Below, piece after piece: positions 1 through 7,366 of a stretch of DNA of 55,709 nucleotides. A model generated the notes under the pieces. It ran no database searches. It saw only the letters and a program-made list of their open reading frames with translations, and was not told where the DNA came from. The translations under genes and the position numbers were made by a program. The stretch comes from Secundilactobacillus silagincola (GTDB lineage: Bacteria > Bacillota > Bacilli > Lactobacillales > Lactobacillaceae). The stretch lies in assembly GCF_002583405.1 (NCBI RefSeq), contig NZ_BCMJ01000011.1, positions 1-55,709 on the forward strand. The letters run 5' to 3'. Each line of letters begins with the position of its first letter. Positions within the stretch are counted from its first letter, which is position 1.

Positions 1-130
1 AGGATAGGCTTATTTAAGTGTATCCAATATTTAACAACCTACCATTCAATAAGCAATGAAAAAGCTTGAAGCGCTTGACTTTTGGTAGAAAAAAGTTCCG
101 GTTGTGACGTCTCGTCACTCCCAGAACCCA

Positions 131-784
131 CTAATCTTCAATTTGACTCATATCTTGCCAATCCAAAACACTTCTATTCAGGCTATAAGCATCAAAACCC
201 GCACGATTCAAAATTTGAGCTGCTGAATTGGCATTCACACACAACCGCCCCCGACAGTAGACGATGATTTTTTGATCTTTTGGCAGACGGCTCAAGGAAT
301 CAGATAATTGATCTAAAGGAATATTAATTGCACCATCAACATGGTTTTCAGCGAATTCATCCTGGGGACGAACGTCTAAAAGAAAAGTCTCCTTTTGCAT
401 CCTTTGAGCTTCTGTTAAGGACACCGTTTTAACATCTGGAATATGGTCGGCCTGTTGCTCGATGTGTTGCATCTCAGACATTGAATTTTCACCAACGTTA
501 ATCAGTAATCGAATCAAGTCACTTATCTGTGAAGAAGCTAACCGATAGATAATGCGGTTACCCAGTCTGGTTGTTTTAACCAAATGACTGTCTTTTAAAA
601 CTTGAAGGTGGCGCGAAGTATTAGCAATACTCATCCCGGTTTCTTTAGAAATCTCTTCAACCGACTTCGAAGCCTGCGTCAGCAAATCCAGAATTTCTAA
701 ACGCCGATTACTGGCAATGCCTCGACTTAGTTGCGCTAGTGAATTGTATAATTCGTCTTTATAGTTAACTGATAGATTTTCCAA
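131..784 (-). CDS. ArsR-type HTH regulator fused to a rhodanese domain
   Basis: A 217-aa cytoplasmic protein of two domains. Residues about 10-95 form an ArsR-type winged helix (recognition part around MSIANTSRHLQVLKDSHLV). Residues about 120-210 form a rhodanese domain with the active-site loop YCRGRLC, where Cys177 is the expected persulfide cysteine and Cys182 a possible partner. Known ArsR-rhodanese fusions couple sulfur or redox chemistry to DNA binding; the ligand here is inferred only. The start is TTG at 782-784 behind a strong AGGAGGG box, and no better ATG exists. It stands alone on its strand, 169 nt downstream of the lyase operon, whose terminator lies between them. Confidence 0.85.
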   Translation of the reverse strand: MENLSVNYKDELYNSLAQLSRGIASNRRLEILDLLTQASKSVEEISKETGMSIANTSRHLQVLKDSHLVKTTRLGNRIIYRLASSQISDLIRLLINVGENSMSEMQHIEQQADHIPDVKTVSLTEAQRMQKETFLLDVRPQDEFAENHVDGAINIPLDQLSDSLSRLPKDQKIIVYCRGRLCVNANSAAQILNRAGFDAYSLNRSVLDWQDMSQIED

Positions 785-904
785 CGAACGTGCCCTCCTA
801 TTTTAGCAGTAATCTCGTGAACTACTAGAATAGAATAGCATACTTAATTCGATAAGGAATAAATATCGCATCCGTTAATGTTTATTTCTAGGGTCTATTA
901 ACCC

Positions 905-943
905 AAAAAGCGACTAATTTTCCAATACAGAAAACTAGTCGCT
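905..943 (-). terminator. Rho-independent terminator after the lyase pair
   Basis: Arms AGCGACTAATTTTC (909-922) and GAAAACTAGTCGCT (930-943) form a near-perfect 14-bp stem with a 7-nt loop. On the minus strand it is followed by a T run (905-909), directly after the stop of the 954-1847 gene. Confidence 0.8.
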
Positions 944-953
944 AAAGTATTTA

Positions 954-1847
954 TTACAGTTCTATCGGAGCCGTCGCAAATTTCTCTTCCAATGCATTAA
1001 CATCATCTAGCCCAATAAAGTGATTAAATTGTGGGAAAGTCACCATCTTGTCAATTTGTCGTTCCGTTGTACCAAGTTCAACCATGTCACGTAGTAGTTT
1101 TTCGGTTGAATACGTTGTCGTATATACCAGTACATTAGGATGGATAGCAATCGTGAAGCCCATTTCATGAATTTCTTCATTAGAAAGCAGTGGTGTTTTA
1201 CCATTCTCAATCATATTAGCCATCACTGGTACGTCAGGGAAACTATCGGCTACTTTTTGCAAATCATCTTTGGTTTTCGGTGCTTCAACAAAGACCAAGT
1301 CCGCACCAGCTTCATGATAATGACGTGAGCGGTCAATTGCACTCTGTAACCCTGTTACCGCATAAGCATCCGTTCGTGACATAATGAGAAAATCATCATG
1401 TTGTCGTGCATTAACAGCCGCTTGAATCTTGCTAACCATTGCCTCTTCTGAAATAATGGTTTTCCCATCCATGTGACCGCAGCGTTTTGGCCAAGTTTGA
1501 TCTTCAATAAAGAGCCCAGCAGCGCCCATGTTTTCGTAAACGTGAACGAGGCGCTCGATATTTTGCTCATCACCGTAACCCGTATCAGCATCAATGAAAA
1601 CGGGAATATTTACGGCATTAATAATTTCCCGCGCACTATCACTCATCAGACCAAAATCCGCAATCCCACGATCTGGCTGTGCTAAGCGATCAGCTGAAGT
1701 TGCATAGCCTGCCTGAAAAATGGCCTTAAAACCAGTTTTCTCAGCAATCTTCGCACTCAACGCATTGGGAGCAACAACCATGTTAACTAAATCACCACTA
1801 AAACACATATCTTTGAAAGCTTTACGCATTCTCGCTGCTTTATTCAT
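954..1847 (-). CDS. Isocitrate lyase/PEP mutase family lyase (PrpB/oxaloacetate-hydrolase-like)
   Basis: A 297-aa TIM-barrel enzyme of the isocitrate lyase/PEP mutase superfamily. The metal-binding strand FIDADTGYG (Asp86, Asp88) and the catalytic loop KRCGH (121-125, Cys123) are intact, and EDQTWP precedes the loop as in methylisocitrate and dimethylmalate lyases. It should cleave or transform a 2-hydroxy- or 2-oxo-dicarboxylate; the exact substrate cannot be read from the sequence. It lies 5 nt downstream of the degenerate paralogue at 1853-2608, so the two are almost certainly one transcript. The nearby MFS carrier and Mga-like regulator suggest an inducible organic-acid pathway. Confidence 0.85.
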   Translation of the reverse strand: MNKAARMRKAFKDMCFSGDLVNMVVAPNALSAKIAEKTGFKAIFQAGYATSADRLAQPDRGIADFGLMSDSAREIINAVNIPVFIDADTGYGDEQNIERLVHVYENMGAAGLFIEDQTWPKRCGHMDGKTIISEEAMVSKIQAAVNARQHDDFLIMSRTDAYAVTGLQSAIDRSRHYHEAGADLVFVEAPKTKDDLQKVADSFPDVPVMANMIENGKTPLLSNEEIHEMGFTIAIHPNVLVYTTTYSTEKLLRDMVELGTTERQIDKMVTFPQFNHFIGLDDVNALEEKFATAPIEL

Positions 1848-1852
1848 ATATT

Positions 1853-2608
1853 TTATACCTCCGCCTTTGTCAAAAATTGCTGTGCTGCTTGTTCCTCGGC
1901 CGATTGCCTAGCAGCCGACAGTACACCAGTGTAAAATAATGCACTAAATCCTTGGTCGGCCAAATCTTCAGCAGAAGCGAACTGATCTCGAACAGTATTG
2001 ACGACTAGGCCAAATGATTCGTTCTTTGTCATATCAGCCACCGCTGCAAATTGATCTGGAGTGACATGACCCACGAGCACAAAATCAGCTAACTGATTTT
2101 GCTGTATGTATTGAATTCGTTTGCGTAAACCATCAGCTCCATATTCTTGGACGCCATCTAACTCGGCAAACAACATTGTTTCCTCATCATCGAAAGCGGC
2201 TCTGCCAGCTTTTAACTTAGCAACAAAATCGCTAAACTCAATCATCGTGACTTCATTTTGGGCAGTATGTGCTGGAAAAATTTGGTCATTTAAAACGATG
2301 CCTGCTGCACCCGAACGTTCCAAATCTTGGACTACATAGTAGGTGGTTAACTGATTACCAAAACCAGATTGCGCGTCAACAATGACTGGAAAATTGCCGT
2401 GTTCTTTCACATGTCTTAACTCAGCCGATAACTCTGAAGGTGAAATTAATCCTTCGTTCGTTGCGCCAAGTTGGGCCCGTACCACGTCGTAACCATTGAA
2501 ATATGCCGCATTAAAACCATTTTTCTCAACTGTATTGGTTGATTGAGCATCCATCGTTCCAATTACGGTGGTTACTGATTTCTGATCAAATACCTCTTTT
2601 AATGTCAT
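1853..2608 (-). CDS. Degenerate isocitrate lyase/PEP mutase family protein
   Basis: A 251-aa paralogue of the downstream lyase with the same N-terminal pattern (VEKNGFNAAYFNGYD against AEKTGFKAIFQAGYA). The metal strand reads VDAQSGFG, so the second Asp has become Gln80. The catalytic loop is FPAHTAQ instead of WPKRCGH, so the nucleophilic Cys is gone. It is probably not a lyase of the classical type; a partner subunit, a sensor or a changed activity are open possibilities (inference). First gene of the two-gene operon. A box shared with the MFS promoter lies about 90 nt upstream. Confidence 0.75.
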   Translation of the reverse strand: MTLKEVFDQKSVTTVIGTMDAQSTNTVEKNGFNAAYFNGYDVVRAQLGATNEGLISPSELSAELRHVKEHGNFPVIVDAQSGFGNQLTTYYVVQDLERSGAAGIVLNDQIFPAHTAQNEVTMIEFSDFVAKLKAGRAAFDDEETMLFAELDGVQEYGADGLRKRIQYIQQNQLADFVLVGHVTPDQFAAVADMTKNESFGLVVNTVRDQFASAEDLADQGFSALFYTGVLSAARQSAEEQAAQQFLTKAEV

Positions 2609-2699
2609 TTAATAATGTGCCTCCCAAATTAATTTATATGTATTGCACGGTCTCAAAAAACCGTTTAATTCTGATACCAGAAGAATCAATGTCAATTAC

Positions 2700-2720
2700 A
2701 ATCATTCAACTCATCACGCC
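2700..2720. promoter_or_regulatory. Candidate operator box, copy 1
   Basis: Contains ATCATTCAACTCATCACGCC, which recurs at 4355-4375 with one change (C to A at the 12th base). It lies about 90 nt upstream of the lyase pair, in the gap between that pair and the Mga-like regulator. The right half runs into an inverted repeat TCATCA-cgcc-TGATGA. Binding by the Mga-like protein is inferred. Confidence 0.5.
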
Positions 2721-2767
2721 TGATGAATAATTGATTAAAATGATAATCGAAATTTAATAAACAAGAA

Positions 2768-2806
2768 AGGTCACTCTTTTACCTTTATCGGGTAAAAAAA
2801 TGACCT
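2768..2806 (-). terminator. Hairpin at the 3' end of the Mga-like gene
   Basis: AGGTCA/TGACCT outer arms with an inner TTTACC/GGTAAA stem. It overlaps the stop of the Mga-like gene on the minus strand and is followed there by TTTCTTGTTT, so it is a moderate terminator. Confidence 0.55.
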
Positions 2807-4199
2807 AAAGTGAAAATTGTTGGAGATGAACCCAATCCTGCTTCGTAATTGGGGTATTGATAACGATGATGGGTTTCGCTATTTTAGTCGTTTTAATCGC
2901 AAAATTAGTGACTATGAGATCATATGGTTCATCGTCACCAGCCAAAACAACGTTATATTCCTCCTTAAGATGGTCATGTACCTGTTTAAACAACCATTCA
3001 CGATAGCTTGGCGTAGCATCAATCACTAATCGAACCCTTAACGATGGATTCAAAACCGTCGTATCAAAGTACGTCAAAACCACCGTGACATACTGAGCTG
3101 ACAGATAGATTAAGTTGTTAAACACTGGATTCCCTGTTGCTTTTAAATTCAATAATAAATGGGTTACTGCTTTAATGACCCATGGCCGCTTAGTAACCAG
3201 TTCATCTGCGATACTAGCGCGATCTAAGAGCAGACCACCCACCGTAAATATCATTGTATAGGTATGTAAAATATTCAATGAACTCGTTAATTTTAACTTT
3301 TCAGTCTCATTATTAAGGAATCCGAATTGCTTCTGGAGTTCATCAAGAGCTAAAACACTCCCCTTATTAACCACGCCAGTAGTACCCAATACTTCTGGTT
3401 TCAGGCAATGTGTAAAAAAGAGCAGACAATAATCAAAAAAAGTATTTTCATCTGGATACTGATTATCAAAAATACCCGGTAAATCAGCTATTTTTTTATG
3501 ATTGAAAGTAGCTCGCGTTACGACTGTTGGTATTTTTACGAAGGCATTTACTTGTTGTCTTTGCTGACAAATCACAACCCAATAACTCAGTTGCTGTTGC
3601 GTAATATTATCCAGATTTATTCCAATTTTATCCGCCCACCGATTAATTTGTAGAACAATCGTTTGTTGATCCACATGCTCAAACGGCCATTCAAATCGCG
3701 AGTAAGTTTCCCAGTAAACTCGGTAGTAACATAGCCGGATCATTGCTTCTGGTCCAACCAAAATATTAGTCGCAGGTGAATACCGCAAACCGTATAAAGC
3801 AAGGTGTGTTTGCATCTTTTTCACGTGCCGTTTAGCAGTCGAAAAGCTACTAAAATATCGTTCTGAAAAGTCTCCAAGTGAATCTGCGGTCCGTTCAAAC
3901 GTTGAGCGTATTAGTTTGGTCATTAATGATTCCTTCGTCAAAAAAGACAGGATACGGTCCAGATTCACTTTGGCACTGCGTTGTAATTCAACCCCGTCAG
4001 CATTGACAAGCAGCGATAAGTCAGTTGGTTTAAAATTATTTTTGATCAATACTTCTAACTCGTCTAGATGAGTTGTTACGGTGTGACGATCAACACCTAA
4101 ATCATGTGCGATACTAAGAATCCGATTACTGCCAGGATGATTATCCAGATACCGAATCAATTTAACATTGATCGTATCCCGAACCATGAATGGTTGCAT
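2805..4199 (-). CDS. Mga-like transcriptional regulator
   Basis: A 464-aa protein with N-terminal HTH domains of the Mga type: residues about 8-50 read like HTH_Mga (NRILSIAHDLGVDRHTVTTHLDEL) and a second winged HTH follows around 95-140 (SERYFSSFSTAKRHVKKMQTHL). The rest is helical and PRD-like, and the C-terminal 60 residues resemble an EIIB-like fold (LVIDATPSYREWLFKQV). No signal peptide. It is flanked by the lyase pair on one side and, divergently, the MFS carrier on the other, and both neighbours carry the same box. Role as their activator is inferred; membership of the Mga/AtxA group is fairly clear. Confidence 0.8.
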   Translation of the reverse strand: MQPFMVRDTINVKLIRYLDNHPGSNRILSIAHDLGVDRHTVTTHLDELEVLIKNNFKPTDLSLLVNADGVELQRSAKVNLDRILSFLTKESLMTKLIRSTFERTADSLGDFSERYFSSFSTAKRHVKKMQTHLALYGLRYSPATNILVGPEAMIRLCYYRVYWETYSRFEWPFEHVDQQTIVLQINRWADKIGINLDNITQQQLSYWVVICQQRQQVNAFVKIPTVVTRATFNHKKIADLPGIFDNQYPDENTFFDYCLLFFTHCLKPEVLGTTGVVNKGSVLALDELQKQFGFLNNETEKLKLTSSLNILHTYTMIFTVGGLLLDRASIADELVTKRPWVIKAVTHLLLNLKATGNPVFNNLIYLSAQYVTVVLTYFDTTVLNPSLRVRLVIDATPSYREWLFKQVHDHLKEEYNVVLAGDDEPYDLIVTNFAIKTTKIAKPIIVINTPITKQDWVHLQQFSL

Positions 4200-4354
4200 T
4201 TTTAAGTCTCCTTATATGATAAAACGATTAAATTATCCTTGTAATTATTAAAATAAGATTATATACTATACCTTGTCAATTACAAAACTTGTGTTTCATT
4301 ATAGGTCTCAATTTCGCTATAAATACGGAATTAACAGCATCATATTCACGACAT

Positions 4355-4375
4355 AATCATTCAACTAATCACGCC
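4355..4375. promoter_or_regulatory. Candidate operator box, copy 2
   Basis: ATCATTCAACTAATCACGCC, one base different from the box at 2700-2720 and in the same orientation. It ends 26 nt before the MFS start codon, so it overlaps the 5' untranslated region or the core promoter. Confidence 0.5.
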
Positions 4376-4401
4376 AACTATATCTACTTGGAGGAATTAT
4401 T

Positions 4402-5745
4402 ATGTCTGATAACATAGCTTCTGCAATTGCTGTACCGCAAGATGATACAGCTGCAACACTGCTACATAGTATGAATACGATTCAAACAACAAAAACCTTT
4501 CGCCGAATCTTCTCTTTATCAGCAATCGGTCTTTTTCTAGATGCCATGGACATTTATCTAGCCAGTGGTACCTTGAATAGTTTTACATCCAGTGGCTTTT
4601 CAACTTCTGTCCAGAATTCAATCTTCTTATCTGCTGGATTCCTTGGCCTATTTTTAGGCTCTATATTTGCTAGTGTTATTGGTGATTCAAAAGGTAGAAT
4701 GAAAGCTTTTCAATGGAACTTACTTCTTTTTGGGCTCGCCACTTTTATTGGTGCGTTCTCCCCTAATATGATCTTTTTGATTATTACTCGTTTTATTGCT
4801 GAAATTGGTCTCGGTGCCGAAATGGTCACCAGCTTTTCAATCATCAACGAGTTTGCACCAATTGCATCGCGGGGTAAATGGTGTACGTTAGCATCTTGCC
4901 TTGCAAACATTGGCGCGCCAGTCGCAATGTTGCTATGTCTATTCATTATTCCACACTTTTCTTGGCGTGGTATGTTTTTCATCAGTGGTGCCTTGGCAAT
5001 GGTCTTCAGTTACTTCAGACACGATTTGCCTGAATCTCCTCGCTGGGACATTCAGCATCAAAAATACGATGAGGCAGCCGAAACCATCAATATGCTTTTT
5101 TCAGAAATGAAAGCCGAAAAAAAGCAGCCGCTTGAATATCACAGTACAAAAAAGAACAATAACAGCACAGATCAACACTTGGCCCGCAATACTTTCGTTG
5201 CTATTAGTCTGGCAATGGCTGCGATGGTTTGTCAGTACACCTTCACTTCCTGGGTACCTACCTTGTTGGTTAGTCAAGGTGTAACGGCAACCCACTCTCT
5301 CGTTTACACAACCATCATGATGGTTGGCGCTCCAATTGGTGCTTTTATTGGCTCAGTACTTGTTGAACGAATCGGGCGCAGGCTCAACATTATCCTCGCT
5401 TTCAGCATGGTCGTCGTTTTGGGTATTATTTACGGACACTTAACTAATGGAACAGCTGTGATCGTCACTGGTTTCTTGTTAACCATCTGCTTTTACATCT
5501 TGAACGCTACCATTATTGGTGTATACATTACTGAATTGTTTTCTACCAAATACCGATTCAGAGGTGCCGGTACCGCAAACGGTTTAGCTAAACTCGCCAA
5601 CTTTGGTATGCCCTACGTCGTCGTTACTTTACTGCAGGTTGCTGATGCCAGCGCAGTTATTTATCTTATCGCTGGTGTTGCAGCCGTTGCTGCTGTGATT
5701 GCCGCAGTGTTTGGCCCAGAAACGAAGGGCAAGCGAATCAACTAA
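4402..5745 (+). CDS. MFS transporter, sugar/organic-acid porter type
   Basis: A 447-aa membrane protein with about 12 hydrophobic segments. It has MFS loop motifs after TM2 (GDSKGRMK) and after TM8 (VERIGRRLN), and the ESPRW motif (214-218) before the central loop that is typical of the sugar-porter/SV2-like branch. It starts behind TTGGAGGAATTATTATG. The family carries sugars, aromatic acids or niacin-like acids by proton symport. Next to two lyases that act on dicarboxylic acids, an organic acid is the likeliest cargo (inference). Followed by a strong terminator at 5783-5818. Confidence 0.85.
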   Translation: MSDNIASAIAVPQDDTAATLLHSMNTIQTTKTFRRIFSLSAIGLFLDAMDIYLASGTLNSFTSSGFSTSVQNSIFLSAGFLGLFLGSIFASVIGDSKGRMKAFQWNLLLFGLATFIGAFSPNMIFLIITRFIAEIGLGAEMVTSFSIINEFAPIASRGKWCTLASCLANIGAPVAMLLCLFIIPHFSWRGMFFISGALAMVFSYFRHDLPESPRWDIQHQKYDEAAETINMLFSEMKAEKKQPLEYHSTKKNNNSTDQHLARNTFVAISLAMAAMVCQYTFTSWVPTLLVSQGVTATHSLVYTTIMMVGAPIGAFIGSVLVERIGRRLNIILAFSMVVVLGIIYGHLTNGTAVIVTGFLLTICFYILNATIIGVYITELFSTKYRFRGAGTANGLAKLANFGMPYVVVTLLQVADASAVIYLIAGVAAVAAVIAAVFGPETKGKRIN

Positions 5746-5782
5746 TTATTATTCATTTAAGACTTAACAGTAATCGTAATCA

Positions 5783-5818
5783 ATACCCCAAAGTGAATTA
5801 CAACTTTGGGGTATTTTT
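5783..5818 (+). terminator. Rho-independent terminator of the MFS gene
   Basis: ATACCCCAAAGT and ACTTTGGGGTAT pair perfectly around an 8-nt loop and run into TTTTT. Confidence 0.9.
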
Positions 5819-5826
5819 ATGCCATT

Positions 5827-5958
5827 CTAAAGCTGTCCGATAATAGTTGCGAGACAAATATAGATGACTGCAATCGCAATGATAAACATAACCGTCCCAG
5901 TAATACAACCACTTAAACAGCCCGCACAACCTTCAGCGTCTTCACTTAATTTGAGCAT
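5827..5958 (-). CDS. Small Cys-rich membrane peptide (43 aa)
   Basis: A short open frame, ATG at 5956-5958 to TAG at 5827-5829, with a good ribosome binding site (GAGGGG, 6 nt upstream of the start). The product starts MLKLSEDAEGC, continues with the cysteine cluster CAGCLSGC (residues 11-18), and then has one hydrophobic helix (about 19-40, rich in Ile/Val/Ala) ending GQL. The N-terminal half is acidic and the rest is a single membrane span, so it is a small membrane protein, perhaps metal- or redox-sensitive through its cysteines (inference). No homologue recognised. It is monocistronic, between two converging features. Confidence 0.6.
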   Translation of the reverse strand: MLKLSEDAEGCAGCLSGCITGTVMFIIAIAVIYICLATIIGQL

Positions 5959-6171
5959 TATTTTCCCCTCTCAGAAACGTATTTTTAGATGGGTTTACAT
6001 ATCAGTTTTTCTTTTGAACAGTTTGTGAGAAGAATATTTATCATTATAACTCTATGAATTATACGCCAACAACTGTCTATGATTTAACTATTCAGATAAT
6101 TAAAAAAGAGGACAAGTCTTCACTCACCCTCTCAACGCTACTTAAACTTTCTGTACCATTATTTATTAAAA

Positions 6172-7347
6172 CTATTCAATCGTCTCACAAACAGATGCCT
6201 CGATTGCTGCTTGGCTCAATTCCTGACCAATACCAGGACGGTCAGGAATTACAAAATCACCGTTATCGACTTCGTCTGGGTACTTGCCGATCCACCGGTT
6301 TCCGGCTTTTAATGAAATTTCGTGGTGTTCATGAATTAACGCATTAGGTAAAACAGCTTCCACTTGTAACGCAGCGGCTGTTGCTATCGGTGTGCCGCAA
6401 ACGTGTAATTGACAAGCAATTTCATATGTTGCTGCCATGTCACAGATTTTCTTAGCCTCCGAAATACCACCGCAAATGGCAACATCGGGCTGAATCACAT
6501 CCAAACTGCGAGCAGCCAAGTAAGGCTGGAAACCGAAGCGGGTGACGATTCGCTCACCACTTGCTTGTGGAATAGCAGTCTTCTCTTTAATTTTCGTTGC
6601 TAATCCCGGATTCATTGGCGAGAAAGCTTCCTCCATATAATAGATATTAAGCGGCGCCACTTTTTGAACAAACTGAATCGCCGTATTGACGTCCAAGCCA
6701 GCGTGACATTCCAAAATAATATCAACGTCTGGACCAACGGCATCTCGAATCGCCTTAATACGATCATAGTTGAGTTGTAAATCAGCCTGACTCATCATAC
6801 CTAGCAACCGTCGACCAAGGTGCCCCTGACGATCGACCATAAACGGATCAACCTTCACAGCTGTGTAGCCCTGATCAATCGCCTTTTTAGCTGTTTCCGC
6901 ATACTCCTCTGGTTGAATGAGATACCGCGTCTCGTCTTCCCAGCCAAACTGTAGTTGACTCGCATAAGACCGAATTCGTGTCCGAGTTGCACCACCAAGC
7001 AGTTCATAAACCGGAACGTTTAGTGACTTGCCCTTAATATCCCAAAGTGCAATATCTAACGCACTAACGGCTGCGTAAAAAGTTGCACCGCCACTCTTCC
7101 CCCAAAAGGTACCTTGGTAGAATTGTTGCCAAATGGCTTCAATCCGTGTTGGATCCTGACCAATCAATCGTTTACCGAGGTCCTTCAAGCTCCCAATAGT
7201 GGCTTCAAAACCGCTACCGTAGAAAATTCCAGCTTCGCCAAAACCACTGATACCCTCATCCGTATTAATTCGCACCACAATTGGATGCCAGGCACCATAT
7301 TGCCGATTCCACTTCACACGAAAAATATCGATTGATGTTATTTTCAC
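6172..7347 (-). CDS. Enolase-superfamily sugar acid dehydratase (mandelate racemase/MLE family)
   Basis: A 391-aa protein with the capping N-terminal domain (1-125) and the TIM barrel. Metal ligands are visible as Glu213 in ECHAG, Glu239/240 in MEEAF and Glu265 in GERI. His215, two residues after the first ligand, and the Asp288/His315 pair (QPD, LHVCG) match the galactonate/mannonate dehydratase arrangement; the usual first Asp is Glu here. VKVDPF (165-169) also fits that group. It therefore probably dehydrates a sugar acid. It follows the OppA-like lipoprotein gene by 19 nt, so they are likely one operon. Confidence 0.8.
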   Translation of the reverse strand: MKITSIDIFRVKWNRQYGAWHPIVVRINTDEGISGFGEAGIFYGSGFEATIGSLKDLGKRLIGQDPTRIEAIWQQFYQGTFWGKSGGATFYAAVSALDIALWDIKGKSLNVPVYELLGGATRTRIRSYASQLQFGWEDETRYLIQPEEYAETAKKAIDQGYTAVKVDPFMVDRQGHLGRRLLGMMSQADLQLNYDRIKAIRDAVGPDVDIILECHAGLDVNTAIQFVQKVAPLNIYYMEEAFSPMNPGLATKIKEKTAIPQASGERIVTRFGFQPYLAARSLDVIQPDVAICGGISEAKKICDMAATYEIACQLHVCGTPIATAAALQVEAVLPNALIHEHHEISLKAGNRWIGKYPDEVDNGDFVIPDRPGIGQELSQAAIEASVCETIE

Positions 7348-7366
7348 GTTTATTCACACTTTCCTC

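Noticed and set aside
1-130. Possible small gene at the left edge
   Set aside because: Only a short frame (82-267) antisense to the ArsR-rhodanese gene; no site or known sequence. Nothing supportable is seen here.
6054-6347. Plus-strand frame encoding about 97 aa
   Set aside because: It runs antisense into the dehydratase gene, has no ribosome binding site, and the product has no plausible composition.
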